Source: JBBKWG01 sp037968835 (GTDB taxonomy: Bacteria > Pseudomonadota > Alphaproteobacteria > Rhodobacterales > Rhodobacteraceae). From it: a stretch of 17,590 nt of DNA. The stretch lies in the NCBI GenBank assembly GCA_037968835.1, contig JBBKWG010000031.1, forward strand, positions 1-17,590, written 5' to 3'. Made by a program: the position numbers and the translations under genes. This document shows, in pieces, positions 6,951 to 14,248 of this stretch. The notes under the pieces were generated by a model. The model saw only the letters and a list, made by a program, of their open reading frames with translations. It was not told the DNA's origin and ran no database searches. Each line of letters opens with the position of its first letter. Positions within the stretch are counted from its first letter, which is position 1.

Positions 6951-7589
6951 TCAGGACCCGTGCTCTGCAAGTACACACTGGGCTTTGGGCATGAGAAACT
7001 CGATGGCACTGACGCGGTTGTCACCATTGAGATCGATGGCCTTGAAGTTGGTCATATCCATGCCCGGATACATGGCCTGGATCTCGTTGAAATCCGCGAA
7101 CTTGTCGCTATTGGCATCTATCGAAGCCAGATCGACGAAGCTTGGTTCAACGCATTGTGCCAGCCGTGTCTGGGCGGTGGGCGAGTAATATTCTTCATAG
7201 CTCAGCCGATTATCACCGTTGCCGTCGATCTCTTTGAACATGGATAGCGTGAACTTCGGATACGCGCGCTGCATGTCTTCCATCGACATGAACCCGTCGC
7301 CGTCAGCATCAATCAGAAACAGCGGTCGTTCCTTCGCGGTTAATAGGTCATGCTGCGACAGAATGGTCTGTGCCTTGCCTTCGCTCAACTCAGTGCTGCT
7401 CAGGCGGTTGTCGCTGTTCAGGTCGAGTTCCTTGAACGCCGACTTATCAAGACGCGGGATCGTGTTCTTGGCCTCTTCATACGTGACGAAATTGTCACCG
7501 GTGATGTCTAGATCGGCAAGCGTGACTGCCGCCCACGCACCGCTGGCTGCCAAGACGGCGATCGAGGATGCTGTGATGAATTTTTTCAT
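6951..7589 (-). CDS. Secreted six-EF-hand protein (array gene C, with two cysteines)
   Basis: Third paralogue, 212 residues. The signal peptide starts MKKFITASSIAVLAAS and likely ends at GAWA (residue 20). EF-hand loops are at 28-39, 56-67, 94-105, 122-133, 158-169 and 186-197. Loop 1 is the least typical (Thr at position 3) and loop 3 ends with Asp105 instead of Glu, a change known in other EF-hands to alter Ca/Mg preference. The linker between the first and second pair is two residues longer than that between the second and third. It alone in the array contains cysteines, Cys146 and Cys205, in the equivalent tails of modules 2 and 3, which could form a disulfide in an oxidising compartment. 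It ends EHGS. Start ATG 7589 follows AAAGGAG; a further in-frame ATG far upstream lacks a signal peptide and runs into the terminator of gene D. Function unknown beyond likely Ca2+ binding. Confidence 0.88.
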   Translation of the reverse strand: MKKFITASSIAVLAASGAWAAVTLADLDITGDNFVTYEEAKNTIPRLDKSAFKELDLNSDNRLSSTELSEGKAQTILSQHDLLTAKERPLFLIDADGDGFMSMEDMQRAYPKFTLSMFKEIDGNGDNRLSYEEYYSPTAQTRLAQCVEPSFVDLASIDANSDKFADFNEIQAMYPGMDMTNFKAIDLNGDNRVSAIEFLMPKAQCVLAEHGS

Positions 7590-7703
7590 GGGATGTGCTC
7601 CTTTCAATTCGGCGGCCGTTTGAGAAAACCGCATATCAATATCAGGAACGTAGGCGAATCGATTGGCTCGGGATTGAGCGATATCAATCTGGTGCGGCCA
7701 AAC

Positions 7704-7733
7704 GAAAACGGCCGCCGGAAAAAACCGGCGGCC
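7704..7733 (-). terminator. Terminator of EF-hand gene D
   Basis: Minus strand: GGCCGCCGG, a loop of six T, CCGGCGGCC, then GTTTTCGTTT. Nine perfect G/C-rich pairs, 21 bases after the stop of gene D. It isolates gene D from gene C. Confidence 0.85.
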
Positions 7734-7754
7734 GCTTGGCATCATGTAGCAGGT

Positions 7755-8396
7755 TTACGAGCCGTAACGCGAAACGATGTTCTGCGCTTCCGGGCTGTAC
7801 AGCTCTTCCGAGCTGATCCGGTTGTCGCCGTTCATGTCGATTTCTTCGAACTCGGTCTGCGGCAGGCCAGGAAAGGCTGCGCTAAGTTCGTCGAAGTCAG
7901 CAAATTCGTCGCCGTTCATGTCGATTTCAGCGATGTCGCGAACTGTCGTCGTCTGATAGCGCGCGATCAGGTCCTGCGACTCAGGTGCATAGACCTCTTC
8001 GTAGCTGACACGGTTGTCGTCGTTCGTGTCGATCGCTTCAAAGTCGAGATCGGTGAACATCGGATATCCGCGACGGAAATCTTCGATGCTGATGAAACCA
8101 TCGGCATCTGCATCAAGAACGACCTTGGCTTTGGCCATTTCCATATCGGACGCTTGGTACTGGTCGAAAATCGTCTGGGCTTCGGCCATATTGACCTCTT
8201 CCGACGAAAGGCGATTGTCGCCATTGGTGTCCAGATCGTTGAACGCGTTCAGCGTCAGATCGGGATATACGGCTTTCACTTCTTCCATGCTCGCGAAGCT
8301 GTCGCCATTCAGGTCGACGTTTTCGATTGCGACGTTCGCAAGGGCGGAACCGGCAGTCAGTGCTGCTACGGCGGTTGCTAGCATAAGGCGTGTCAT
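7755..8396 (-). CDS. Secreted six-EF-hand protein (array gene D)
   Basis: Fourth paralogue, 213 residues. Signal peptide MTRLMLATAVAALTAGSALA, cut after residue 20. Loops at 28-39, 56-67, 95-106, 123-134, 159-170 and 187-198. Loop 3 (DADADGFISIED) ends with Asp, like loop 3 of gene C, so the two share a modified site in the same place. The second loop of every pair carries Asn at position 6 and Arg at 7 (for example DTNGDNRLS and DMNGDNRIS). It is strongly acidic, with many extra Glu and Asp outside the loops, and ends RYGS. Start: ATG 8396 follows AAAGGAG at a spacing of six to seven bases; an in-frame ATG eight codons upstream overlaps that ribosome site and is rejected. It has its own terminator and a 239-base upstream gap, so it is probably transcribed alone. 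Confidence 0.88.
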   Translation of the reverse strand: MTRLMLATAVAALTAGSALANVAIENVDLNGDSFASMEEVKAVYPDLTLNAFNDLDTNGDNRLSSEEVNMAEAQTIFDQYQASDMEMAKAKVVLDADADGFISIEDFRRGYPMFTDLDFEAIDTNDDNRVSYEEVYAPESQDLIARYQTTTVRDIAEIDMNGDEFADFDELSAAFPGLPQTEFEEIDMNGDNRISSEELYSPEAQNIVSRYGS

Positions 8397-8583
8397 AGTG
8401 GACTCCTTTGGTTCGTACATTCACAAGCGGCATATCCGCTCGGCTTCTGGGGGGATAACGTCGCCGCCCCGAAGGTTCGTTCCTGCGAAATCTTCACAAA
8501 GTTGTGTACGCCTTAGTGTGGAACTTTTCAGGAGTGTTTTGGCTTCGCAAGTTGCGAATTATGCGTCATAAGTTAATGTATTG

Positions 8584-8612
8584 AAAGGAAAATGGCCGCC
8601 GAGGCGGCCATT
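8584..8612 (-). terminator. Terminator of EF-hand gene E
   Basis: Minus strand: AATGGCCGCC, TC, GGCGGCCATT, then TTCCTTTC; with AT pairs continuing into the T tract this is a long near-perfect hairpin with a very tight loop. It lies 23 bases after the stop of gene E. Its GGCCGCC core also appears in the terminators of genes A and D. Confidence 0.8.
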
Positions 8613-8635
8613 CCGATTTTTGCGAACGGTGAAGA

Positions 8636-9277
8636 TTACGACCCGCTGCGACGCAGGATTGTCTGAGCGCCGGGCATGTAGAATTCCTTGGACGCAACGC
8701 GGTTGTCGTTATTCATGTCGATTTCCTGAAAGTCCAACTGGCTAAGTCCCGGGAACGACGACTTCAACTCGTTGAAGCTGGCGAAGAAGTCGTTGTCGGT
8801 ATCGACGGACATAATCGTGACCACGGAAGTCGGCGACATTTCGTGACGCGTGACGAGTGCCTGTGCCAGCGGTGCGTACAGCTCGTTGGCGCTGACGCGG
8901 TTGTCGTCATTGGTGTCGATGTCGCCGAATTCGCCATCGGTCAGACCATTGTAGACCGCAGCCAGTTCGGCCATCGTGACGAACCTGTCGCCATCTTGGT
9001 CAATCTCGGAGATCGAATGAACTATGGAGGCGGACGACTCGTAACGGCTGATTACCTGATTGACGCCGGGCGACTGAATTTCCTGCTCGCTGATGCGATT
9101 GTCGTCATTGAGGTCAATGGCGCGGAAATCCGAGGACCGGAAATCGGGGAAAATCATTAGGATCTCGGTCTTGGTCGCGAAGCCATCACCATCAATATCC
9201 AGGTCGCCCATCATCATGGCCGAAGCCGATGTAGCAGCAAGAAGCGTCGCGGTCAGGGTAAGTATTGAACGTTTCAT
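8636..9277 (-). CDS. Secreted six-EF-hand protein (array gene E, first in transcription order)
   Basis: Fifth paralogue, 213 residues, at the upstream end of the array. Signal peptide MKRSILTLTATLLAATSASA, then a mature start MMMGDLDIDGDG that enters the first loop at once. Loops at 27-38, 55-66, 93-104, 121-132, 159-170 and 187-198, all ending with Glu. Loop 1 (DIDGDGFATKTE) is the most classical of the set; loop 5 has Phe at position 6 (DTDNDFF), an odd residue for an EF-hand. The tail ends RRSGS. The ATG follows AGGAG at a spacing of about nine bases. A 715-base gene-less region lies upstream, so this gene must have its own promoter. The three-module, two-EF-hand-per-module plan recalls calsymin (CasA) of Rhizobium etli, a secreted protein; homology beyond architecture is not shown. 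Confidence 0.88.
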   Translation of the reverse strand: MKRSILTLTATLLAATSASAMMMGDLDIDGDGFATKTEILMIFPDFRSSDFRAIDLNDDNRISEQEIQSPGVNQVISRYESSASIVHSISEIDQDGDRFVTMAELAAVYNGLTDGEFGDIDTNDDNRVSANELYAPLAQALVTRHEMSPTSVVTIMSVDTDNDFFASFNELKSSFPGLSQLDFQEIDMNNDNRVASKEFYMPGAQTILRRSGS

Positions 9278-9763
9278 TGTATGTCTCTCCTATATGTCAC
9301 GCATTTGTCGATCTTGTCGTAGCGCCGGGTGCCTCGCAGGAACCCCGACCGACCGGAGCCGGTCGAGGCCATGCGTGACACCTTGCGCTAAGCACCTTGG
9401 TGCCACGACAACATCTATGAGAGTGACCGGACACTAACATCCGACGGGTCCGTGTCCGGATGTAACATACGTGGAACCCTGGAATCAGGCTCATATAACT
9501 AAGGTTAAATGGAGCAAAACGAATTCGCGATGTGATGAAACATGGGTTAAATCGCGCTCCGATTGTCACGCAGCGATCACGCACTTCACACGCCACCTGC
9601 TGGTCAGGTGATCCAGAAGCCCGAATTGTTTCAGTAATTTTGGGGCCTTAGAGGAAGTAGAGCAGCCCGAGGGCTACCGTTTTCGCTGTCGACGTGGCGC
9701 TGCAGTTACTTTTCGCAGCGACGGCGGCGCAGATTGCTTGGCATTTCGCGGCGTGCCCCCGCA

Positions 9764-9793
9764 AAAGAAGAAGGGAGGCCCGAAGGCCCCCCA
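9764..9793 (-). terminator. Terminator downstream of nrdJ and the candidate RNA
   Basis: Minus strand: GGGGGGCC, loop TTCG, GGCCTCCC (eight pairs, one G-U), then TTCTTCTTTT. The stem with a UUCG tetraloop and a T-rich tail makes a convincing rho-independent terminator. It is about 200 bases past the nrdJ stop, and the structured stretch lies between them. Confidence 0.75.
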
Positions 9794-9956
9794 GTTTCGC
9801 TTATCAGGCTCACTCTATTGTACCGCCCGGTTTCTGCCTGCGGCCTGATCCGCGTCCAGGGCGAGCGCACCCGCCCCTTGTACCGCAAGATCGCGTTGCG
9901 ATCCTGCGAAGCCGGATGTAGCGGGTTTCAAGGAAACCTGCGGGTCCGGCCCCATT
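9764..9956 (-). ncRNA. Candidate structured RNA or nrdJ 3' UTR
   Basis: Read on the minus strand, about 190 bases fold almost continuously into hairpins: 9951-9912 (GCCGGA/TCCGGC with an inner GCAGGTTTC/GAAACCCGC stem), 9909-9885 (eleven pairs with one G-U, AAC loop), 9877-9860 (seven pairs with one G-U, loop TGCG), 9850-9804 (ATCAGGC/GCCTGAT) and finally a terminator with a TTCG loop. The sequence GCGGTACAA occurs twice. It matches no RNA family I recognise: tmRNA, 4.5S RNA, RNase P RNA and 6S signatures were not seen. It may be an independent small RNA or one processed from the nrdJ message, whose stop is 37 bases upstream. No clear promoter was identified. Confidence 0.35.
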
Positions 9957-9992
9957 TAGGTGAGGCGCCTGTATTCGCCTCGCCCTATCCTT

Positions 9993-12900
9993 TCAGCTAC
10001 ACCCCGACGTCCCGCCGCAGGTGTTGCACTTCATGCAGGTGCCGTTGCGCACCAGCGTGTAATTTCCGCAATCGTTGCAGGGGTCGCCCTCGTAGCCCTG
10101 CATCTTTGCCTTGACGCGCAGGTCGATCTTCACCGTTCCCGACGCCAGCGCCGTTTCGCCGCCGATTTCGGGAACGAGCGTCTGAAGCGCTGCCTCGGGG
10201 TTGACGCTGCTGGCAAGCGCGATCGCTCCTGCCCCGCCTTGCAGCACTATCAGTTCCTGCGGCACGCGGTTGCGTAGATAGCCAGTGGAGGCGACCTGCT
10301 TGAGCACATCGAGCGGAGATGAGCCGCGGCTCGCCGGCACTTCCTCGAAGTTGCGCTTGCCCTCTTCCTCGCCCCGGCCCAGTTCGTCGAACGACTGCCC
10401 GTCCGGCTTCACGTGCGCCAGATCAGTGCGATCAAGATAGCTGACTGCCAGTTCGCGGAAGATATAGTCGAGGATCGAGGTTGCGTTCTTGATGCTGTCG
10501 TTGCCCTGCACCATGCCCGCCGGTTCAAAGCGGGTGAAGGTGAAGGCGTCCACGAATTCCTCCAGCGGCACGCCGTATTGCAGACCGACCGAAACGGCGA
10601 TGGCGAAGTTGTTCATCATCGCGCGGAAGCCGGCACCTTCCTTGTGCATGTCGATGAAGATTTCACCGATCTTGCCGTCCCTGTATTCACCGGTCCTCAG
10701 ATATACCTTGTGACCGCCGACGATGGCTTTCTGGGTATATCCGCGCCGCCGCTCGGGCATCCGTTCGCGACCCTTGGCGACTTCCTTGATGATGATCTTC
10801 TCGACGATCTTTTCGGCCAGCACGGCGGCCTTTTCGTGGTTGTTGCCGCTTTCCAGGATTTCGGCGGCTTCGTCGTCGTCCTCGACCAGCGAGGCGGCCA
10901 GCGGCTGGCTCAGCTTCGAGCCGTCGCGGTAGAGCGCGTTGGCCTTGATGCCAAGCGACCAGCTCAGTTCATAGGCCGACTTGCAATCCTCAATGCTGGC
11001 GTCGTTGGGCATGTTGATCGTTTTGGAGATCGCGCCCGAGATGAACGGCTGTGCGGCGGCCATCATGTAGATGTGGCTGTCGACGGAAAGGAACCGCTTG
11101 CCCTTCTTGCCGCACGGGTTGGCGCAATCGAAGATGTGGTAGTGATCCTTGCTGAGGTAAGGCGCGTCTTCCAGCGTCATCGTTCCGCAGACGTGATCGT
11201 TCGCGAGTTCGATGTCCTTCTTCGAGAACCCGAGATGGCGAAGCAGATCGAAACCAGGGTCGTTCAGTTTTTTGACCGGGATTCCCAGCGTGCCGGTGCA
11301 GAACTCCTCGCCCAGCGTCCACTGGTTGAAAACGAAGCGGATGTCGAAGGCCGACGGCAGCGCCGTTTCGACCCGGTCAAGCTCGGCCTTGCCGAAACCG
11401 TGCCCGATCAGCGCGGTGTGGTTGATACCGGGTGCATTCCCGAGGGTTCCATGCCCGACGGCGTAAGAGACGATTTCCTCGATCTGGGAGGGAGAATAAC
11501 CCAGATTCTCCAACGCCGCCGGGACGGAGCGGTTGATTATCTTGAAGTAACCGCCCCCGGCGAGCTTCTTGAACTTCACGAGGGCGAAGTCCGGCTCGAT
11601 TCCTGTCGTGTCGCAATCCATCACCAGACCGATGGTGCCGGTCGGTGCAATGACCGTCGCCTGCGCGTTCCGGTAGCCGTGCTTTTCGCCAAGCGCCAGC
11701 GCCTCGTCCCACGCCTTCTTGGCCAGTTCGACCAGTCGCGGATCGGGGCAATTGGCGTGATCCAGCGCCACCGGCTTGGTCGCCAGCGCCTCGTAACCCT
11801 CGGTCTTGCCATAGGCGGCTGTCCGGTGATTGCGGATGACGCGCAGCATATGCTCGGCGTTGCGCTTGTAGCCCGAGAACGGACCCAGTTCCGACGCGAT
11901 CTCGGCCGACGTGGCATAGGAAACGCCGGTCATGATCGCTGTCAGCGCACCCGCCATGGCGCGACCTTCGTCGCTGTCATAGCCATGCCCCATGTTCATC
12001 AACAGTCCGCCGATGTTGGCATAACCCAGACCCAGCGTGCGGAAGTCGTAGCTGAGTTGCGCGATTTCCTTGGACGGGAACTGCGCCATCATCACGCTGA
12101 TTTCCAGCGTCAGCGTCCACAACCGCGTTGCGTGCATATAGTCGTTGGCCTGGAACGCTCCGTCCTTGTGGAACGTCAGCAGGTTCATCGACGCAAGGTT
12201 GCAGGCCGTATCGTCGAGGAACATATATTCCGAGCACGGATTCGAGCCGCGGATCGCGCCGTCTTCGGGGCACGTATGCCAGTCGTTTACGGTGTCGTGA
12301 TACTGGATCCCGGGATCGGCGCAGGCCCATGCGGCGTGGCCGACCTGCTCCCACAGATCGCGGGCCTTGATCGTCTTGGAAACCTTGCCGTCTGTGCGGC
12401 GCAGCAATTCCCAGTCAGCGTCGTCCTTGACCGCCTTCAGAAACGCGTCGGTGACGCGGATCGAGTTGTTCGAGTTCTGGCCCGAGACGCTGCTGTAAGC
12501 TTCACTGTCCCAATCGGTGTCGTAGGTCGGAAATTCGATGCTGGCATAACCCTGACGCGCATAATCCAGCACGCGCTTGATATAAGTCTCGGGGATCGCC
12601 GATTTCTTGGCGTCGCGGATCGCGGATTTCAGGGTGTCGTTCTTGGTTGGGTCACAGGCGTCCGCTTCCGTTCCGTCCCAGGTGCCGATTGCCGCGAAGA
12701 TGCCGTTGAGCTTTTGCTCATGCATTTTCGAACCGGCGACAATCGAAGCGACCTTCTGCTCTTCGATGACCTTCCAGTTTATGAAAGCCTCGATATCGGG
12801 ATGATCGGCGTCGCAGATCACCATCTTCGCTGCCCGACGGGTTGTCCCGCCTGATTTGATCGCGCCGGCCGCACGATCGCCTATCTTCAGAAAGCCCATC

Positions 12901-13661
12901 AGACCCGACGAACGGCCACCGCCCGACAGGTTTTCGCCAACGCCGCGCAGAGACGAGAAGTTCGTGCCCGTGCCCGAGCCGTACTTGAACAGACGCGCCT
13001 CGCGCACCCACAGATCCATGATACCGCCCTCGTTCACCAGATCGTCGTTGACGGACTGGATGAAGCAGGCGTGCGGCTGGGGGTGCTCATAGGATGACGT
13101 CGATTTCGTCAGCTTGCCGGTCTTGTGATCGACATAATGATGCCCCTGCGCGGGTCCGTCGATGCCATAAGCCCAGTGCAGACCGGTGTTGAACCATTGC
13201 GGCGAATTCGGTGCGGCGCGCTGTGTCGCCAGCATATAACGCATCTCGTCGAAATAGGCGCGGGCGTCGCTTTCCTTGGAGAAATAGCCGCCCTTCCAGC
13301 CCCAGTATGCCCATGCTCCCGCCAGGCGATCGAAAACCTGACGTGCCGAGGTTTCGCCGCCGAAACGCTGGTCTTTTGGCATGTCGGCCATTGCCGCTTC
13401 GTCGGGGACCGACCGCCACAAAAATTCGGGGATGCCTTTCTCGCGGACCTTCTTCATACGCGCCGGCACGCCAGCCTTGCGGAAATACTTCTGCGCAATG
13501 ACGTCGGACGCAACCTGACTCCAATTGGCCGGGATTTCCACGTTGTCGAGCTTGAATACGATCGTGCCGTCCGGATTGCGAATCTCGGATGATGTCAGAT
13601 TGAATTCAAGCGCGGCATAAGCGTCCTTGCCGGCCTTGGTGAAGTTGCGTTCGATCTTCAT
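9993..13661 (-). CDS. nrdJ: Adenosylcobalamin-dependent (class II) ribonucleotide reductase
   Basis: Makes deoxyribonucleotides from ribonucleotides using a cobalamin-generated thiyl radical, with or without oxygen. The product is 1222 residues, the long alphaproteobacterial form. The active-site loop SNPCSE places radical Cys476 between Asn474 and Glu478; Cys487 eleven residues later (TACNLASMNL) and Cys199 (PHACFIQSV) form the redox pair, matching the spacing in other class II enzymes. The phosphate-binding PTGTIG motif is followed by MDCDTTGIEPDF. The C-terminus is a cysteine-rich tail (Cys1195, 1198, 1209, 1212, 1215, 1221), of the type linked to re-reduction by thioredoxin or to zinc binding. 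Start ATG 13661 has only a weak ribosome site (GTAAGAA). An NrdR-box-like palindrome upstream suggests NrdR control; no cobalamin riboswitch was seen. No class I or III subunit is in the window. Confidence 0.97.
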   Translation of the reverse strand: MKIERNFTKAGKDAYAALEFNLTSSEIRNPDGTIVFKLDNVEIPANWSQVASDVIAQKYFRKAGVPARMKKVREKGIPEFLWRSVPDEAAMADMPKDQRFGGETSARQVFDRLAGAWAYWGWKGGYFSKESDARAYFDEMRYMLATQRAAPNSPQWFNTGLHWAYGIDGPAQGHHYVDHKTGKLTKSTSSYEHPQPHACFIQSVNDDLVNEGGIMDLWVREARLFKYGSGTGTNFSSLRGVGENLSGGGRSSGLMGFLKIGDRAAGAIKSGGTTRRAAKMVICDADHPDIEAFINWKVIEEQKVASIVAGSKMHEQKLNGIFAAIGTWDGTEADACDPTKNDTLKSAIRDAKKSAIPETYIKRVLDYARQGYASIEFPTYDTDWDSEAYSSVSGQNSNNSIRVTDAFLKAVKDDADWELLRRTDGKVSKTIKARDLWEQVGHAAWACADPGIQYHDTVNDWHTCPEDGAIRGSNPCSEYMFLDDTACNLASMNLLTFHKDGAFQANDYMHATRLWTLTLEISVMMAQFPSKEIAQLSYDFRTLGLGYANIGGLLMNMGHGYDSDEGRAMAGALTAIMTGVSYATSAEIASELGPFSGYKRNAEHMLRVIRNHRTAAYGKTEGYEALATKPVALDHANCPDPRLVELAKKAWDEALALGEKHGYRNAQATVIAPTGTIGLVMDCDTTGIEPDFALVKFKKLAGGGYFKIINRSVPAALENLGYSPSQIEEIVSYAVGHGTLGNAPGINHTALIGHGFGKAELDRVETALPSAFDIRFVFNQWTLGEEFCTGTLGIPVKKLNDPGFDLLRHLGFSKKDIELANDHVCGTMTLEDAPYLSKDHYHIFDCANPCGKKGKRFLSVDSHIYMMAAAQPFISGAISKTINMPNDASIEDCKSAYELSWSLGIKANALYRDGSKLSQPLAASLVEDDDEAAEILESGNNHEKAAVLAEKIVEKIIIKEVAKGRERMPERRRGYTQKAIVGGHKVYLRTGEYRDGKIGEIFIDMHKEGAGFRAMMNNFAIAVSVGLQYGVPLEEFVDAFTFTRFEPAGMVQGNDSIKNATSILDYIFRELAVSYLDRTDLAHVKPDGQSFDELGRGEEEGKRNFEEVPASRGSSPLDVLKQVASTGYLRNRVPQELIVLQGGAGAIALASSVNPEAALQTLVPEIGGETALASGTVKIDLRVKAKMQGYEGDPCNDCGNYTLVRNGTCMKCNTCGGTSGCS

Positions 13662-14248
13662 TTCTTACGTGCCCCGCGTTCGCTTTAGTGTCCGGCCCGT
13701 CTGTTGGCGGTGCCGTCGAAGTCGTGCCGGTCGGTTGATCAGAGACAAAGTTCCACCAGCGATTTCCGGAAATGCGCTGCCGGAAACGCTCGCTGTCTCA
13801 AGCTGAGAAAGCACGTTCTGATGAATTGTCCGTCCCTCGCCGACCACCACTAGATATTGTGGCATCCCGACCGGCCAGCACAACCTGACGTATGCCGACC
13901 CCGTCCGTCAACGATAAATTTCACAATTTCGTCAGTTTTTTCGGTTGACTTGGACCCCAACGATTCCCCCGGTTCCGGCCACTCGGATCAGGTGTCGTCA
14001 GGGTGCCGACGGACCATCCGCGAAAATTGTTGCAGCTCAGAAGTTTAGGGCGAAAAGTTGAGACGGCATTGCGTTCTACGCGACGGCGATCGGCTGTCCT
14101 CAGCCCGTTGGTCAGCGTTCCCAGACGCGCAAAATGGCACACAAATCCGCGCCGATCAGCGTCGGTTCACCGGTTTCAAATACATAGCTATGGTGGAATG
14201 TCTGATCCGGCGACACCATATGTGGTGTTTTGCCTAGTCTGGAGTTGA
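13662..14248. other. Gene-less region upstream of nrdJ
   Basis: About 590 bases without a convincing gene. The nrdJ-proximal part is probably its 5' leader and contains a hairpin at 13757-13779 (CAGCG/CGCTG around the self-complementary ATTTCCGGAAAT). The NrdR-box-like site and possible promoter are at 13847-13911. Near tRNA-Pro, ACACCA (14213-14218) pairs with TGGTGT (14223-14228), a short hairpin downstream of the tRNA gene without a T tract on the minus strand. The rest (about 13920-14210) shows nothing I can name. Confidence 0.5.
13847..13862 (-). promoter_or_regulatory. NrdR box upstream of nrdJ
   Basis: CCACTAGATATTGTGG is a 16-base imperfect palindrome close to the known NrdR operator pattern (ACACTATATCTTGTGT-like), agreeing at twelve of sixteen positions. 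NrdR represses ribonucleotide reductase genes when dATP is high. NrdR boxes normally occur in pairs about 31-32 bases apart; a degenerate second candidate starting GCACAA lies exactly 31 bases away at 13878-13893. A minus-strand -35-like TTGACG lies at 13911-13906, so both boxes would be placed to block transcription of nrdJ. Confidence 0.65.

Larger units (their letters stand above)
9278..9992. other. Gene-less 715-base region between EF-hand gene E and nrdJ
   Basis: No convincing protein gene. The part next to gene E holds several inverted repeats: GCCTCG (9331-9336) with CGAGGC (9364-9369), enclosing GACCGG/CCGGTC (9351-9364); and CCGGACAC (9427-9434) with GTGTCCGG (9452-9459), which competes with CATCCG/CGGATG (9438-9462). 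These probably lie in the promoter or 5' leader of gene E. From 9480 to about 9700 I see only A/T-richer sequence without clear structure. From 9764 to 9956 a dense series of hairpins is described separately. Confidence 0.55.

Noticed and set aside
5127..9277. Regular DNA repeats as a CRISPR array or dockerin proteins
   Set aside because: The periodicity is protein-coding and imperfect at DNA level. Dockerins have Asp-based duplicated 22-residue repeats without the paired loops ending in Glu and the 28-residue spacing seen here.
9816..9956. 46-residue minus-strand open frame downstream of nrdJ
   Set aside because: No ribosome site, no recognisable motif, and its bases are almost all used in stable hairpins; treated as part of a candidate RNA.
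10413..12854. Plus-strand open frame of 813 codons
   Set aside because: It is antisense to nrdJ, whose motifs are complete; the product has no recognisable domain and is Arg/Gly/Val-rich in the way mirror frames of GC-rich genes usually are.
13662..13905. Cobalamin riboswitch in the nrdJ leader
   Set aside because: Expected because the enzyme uses B12, but no B12-box (GCCACTG-type) sequence or matching fold was found.
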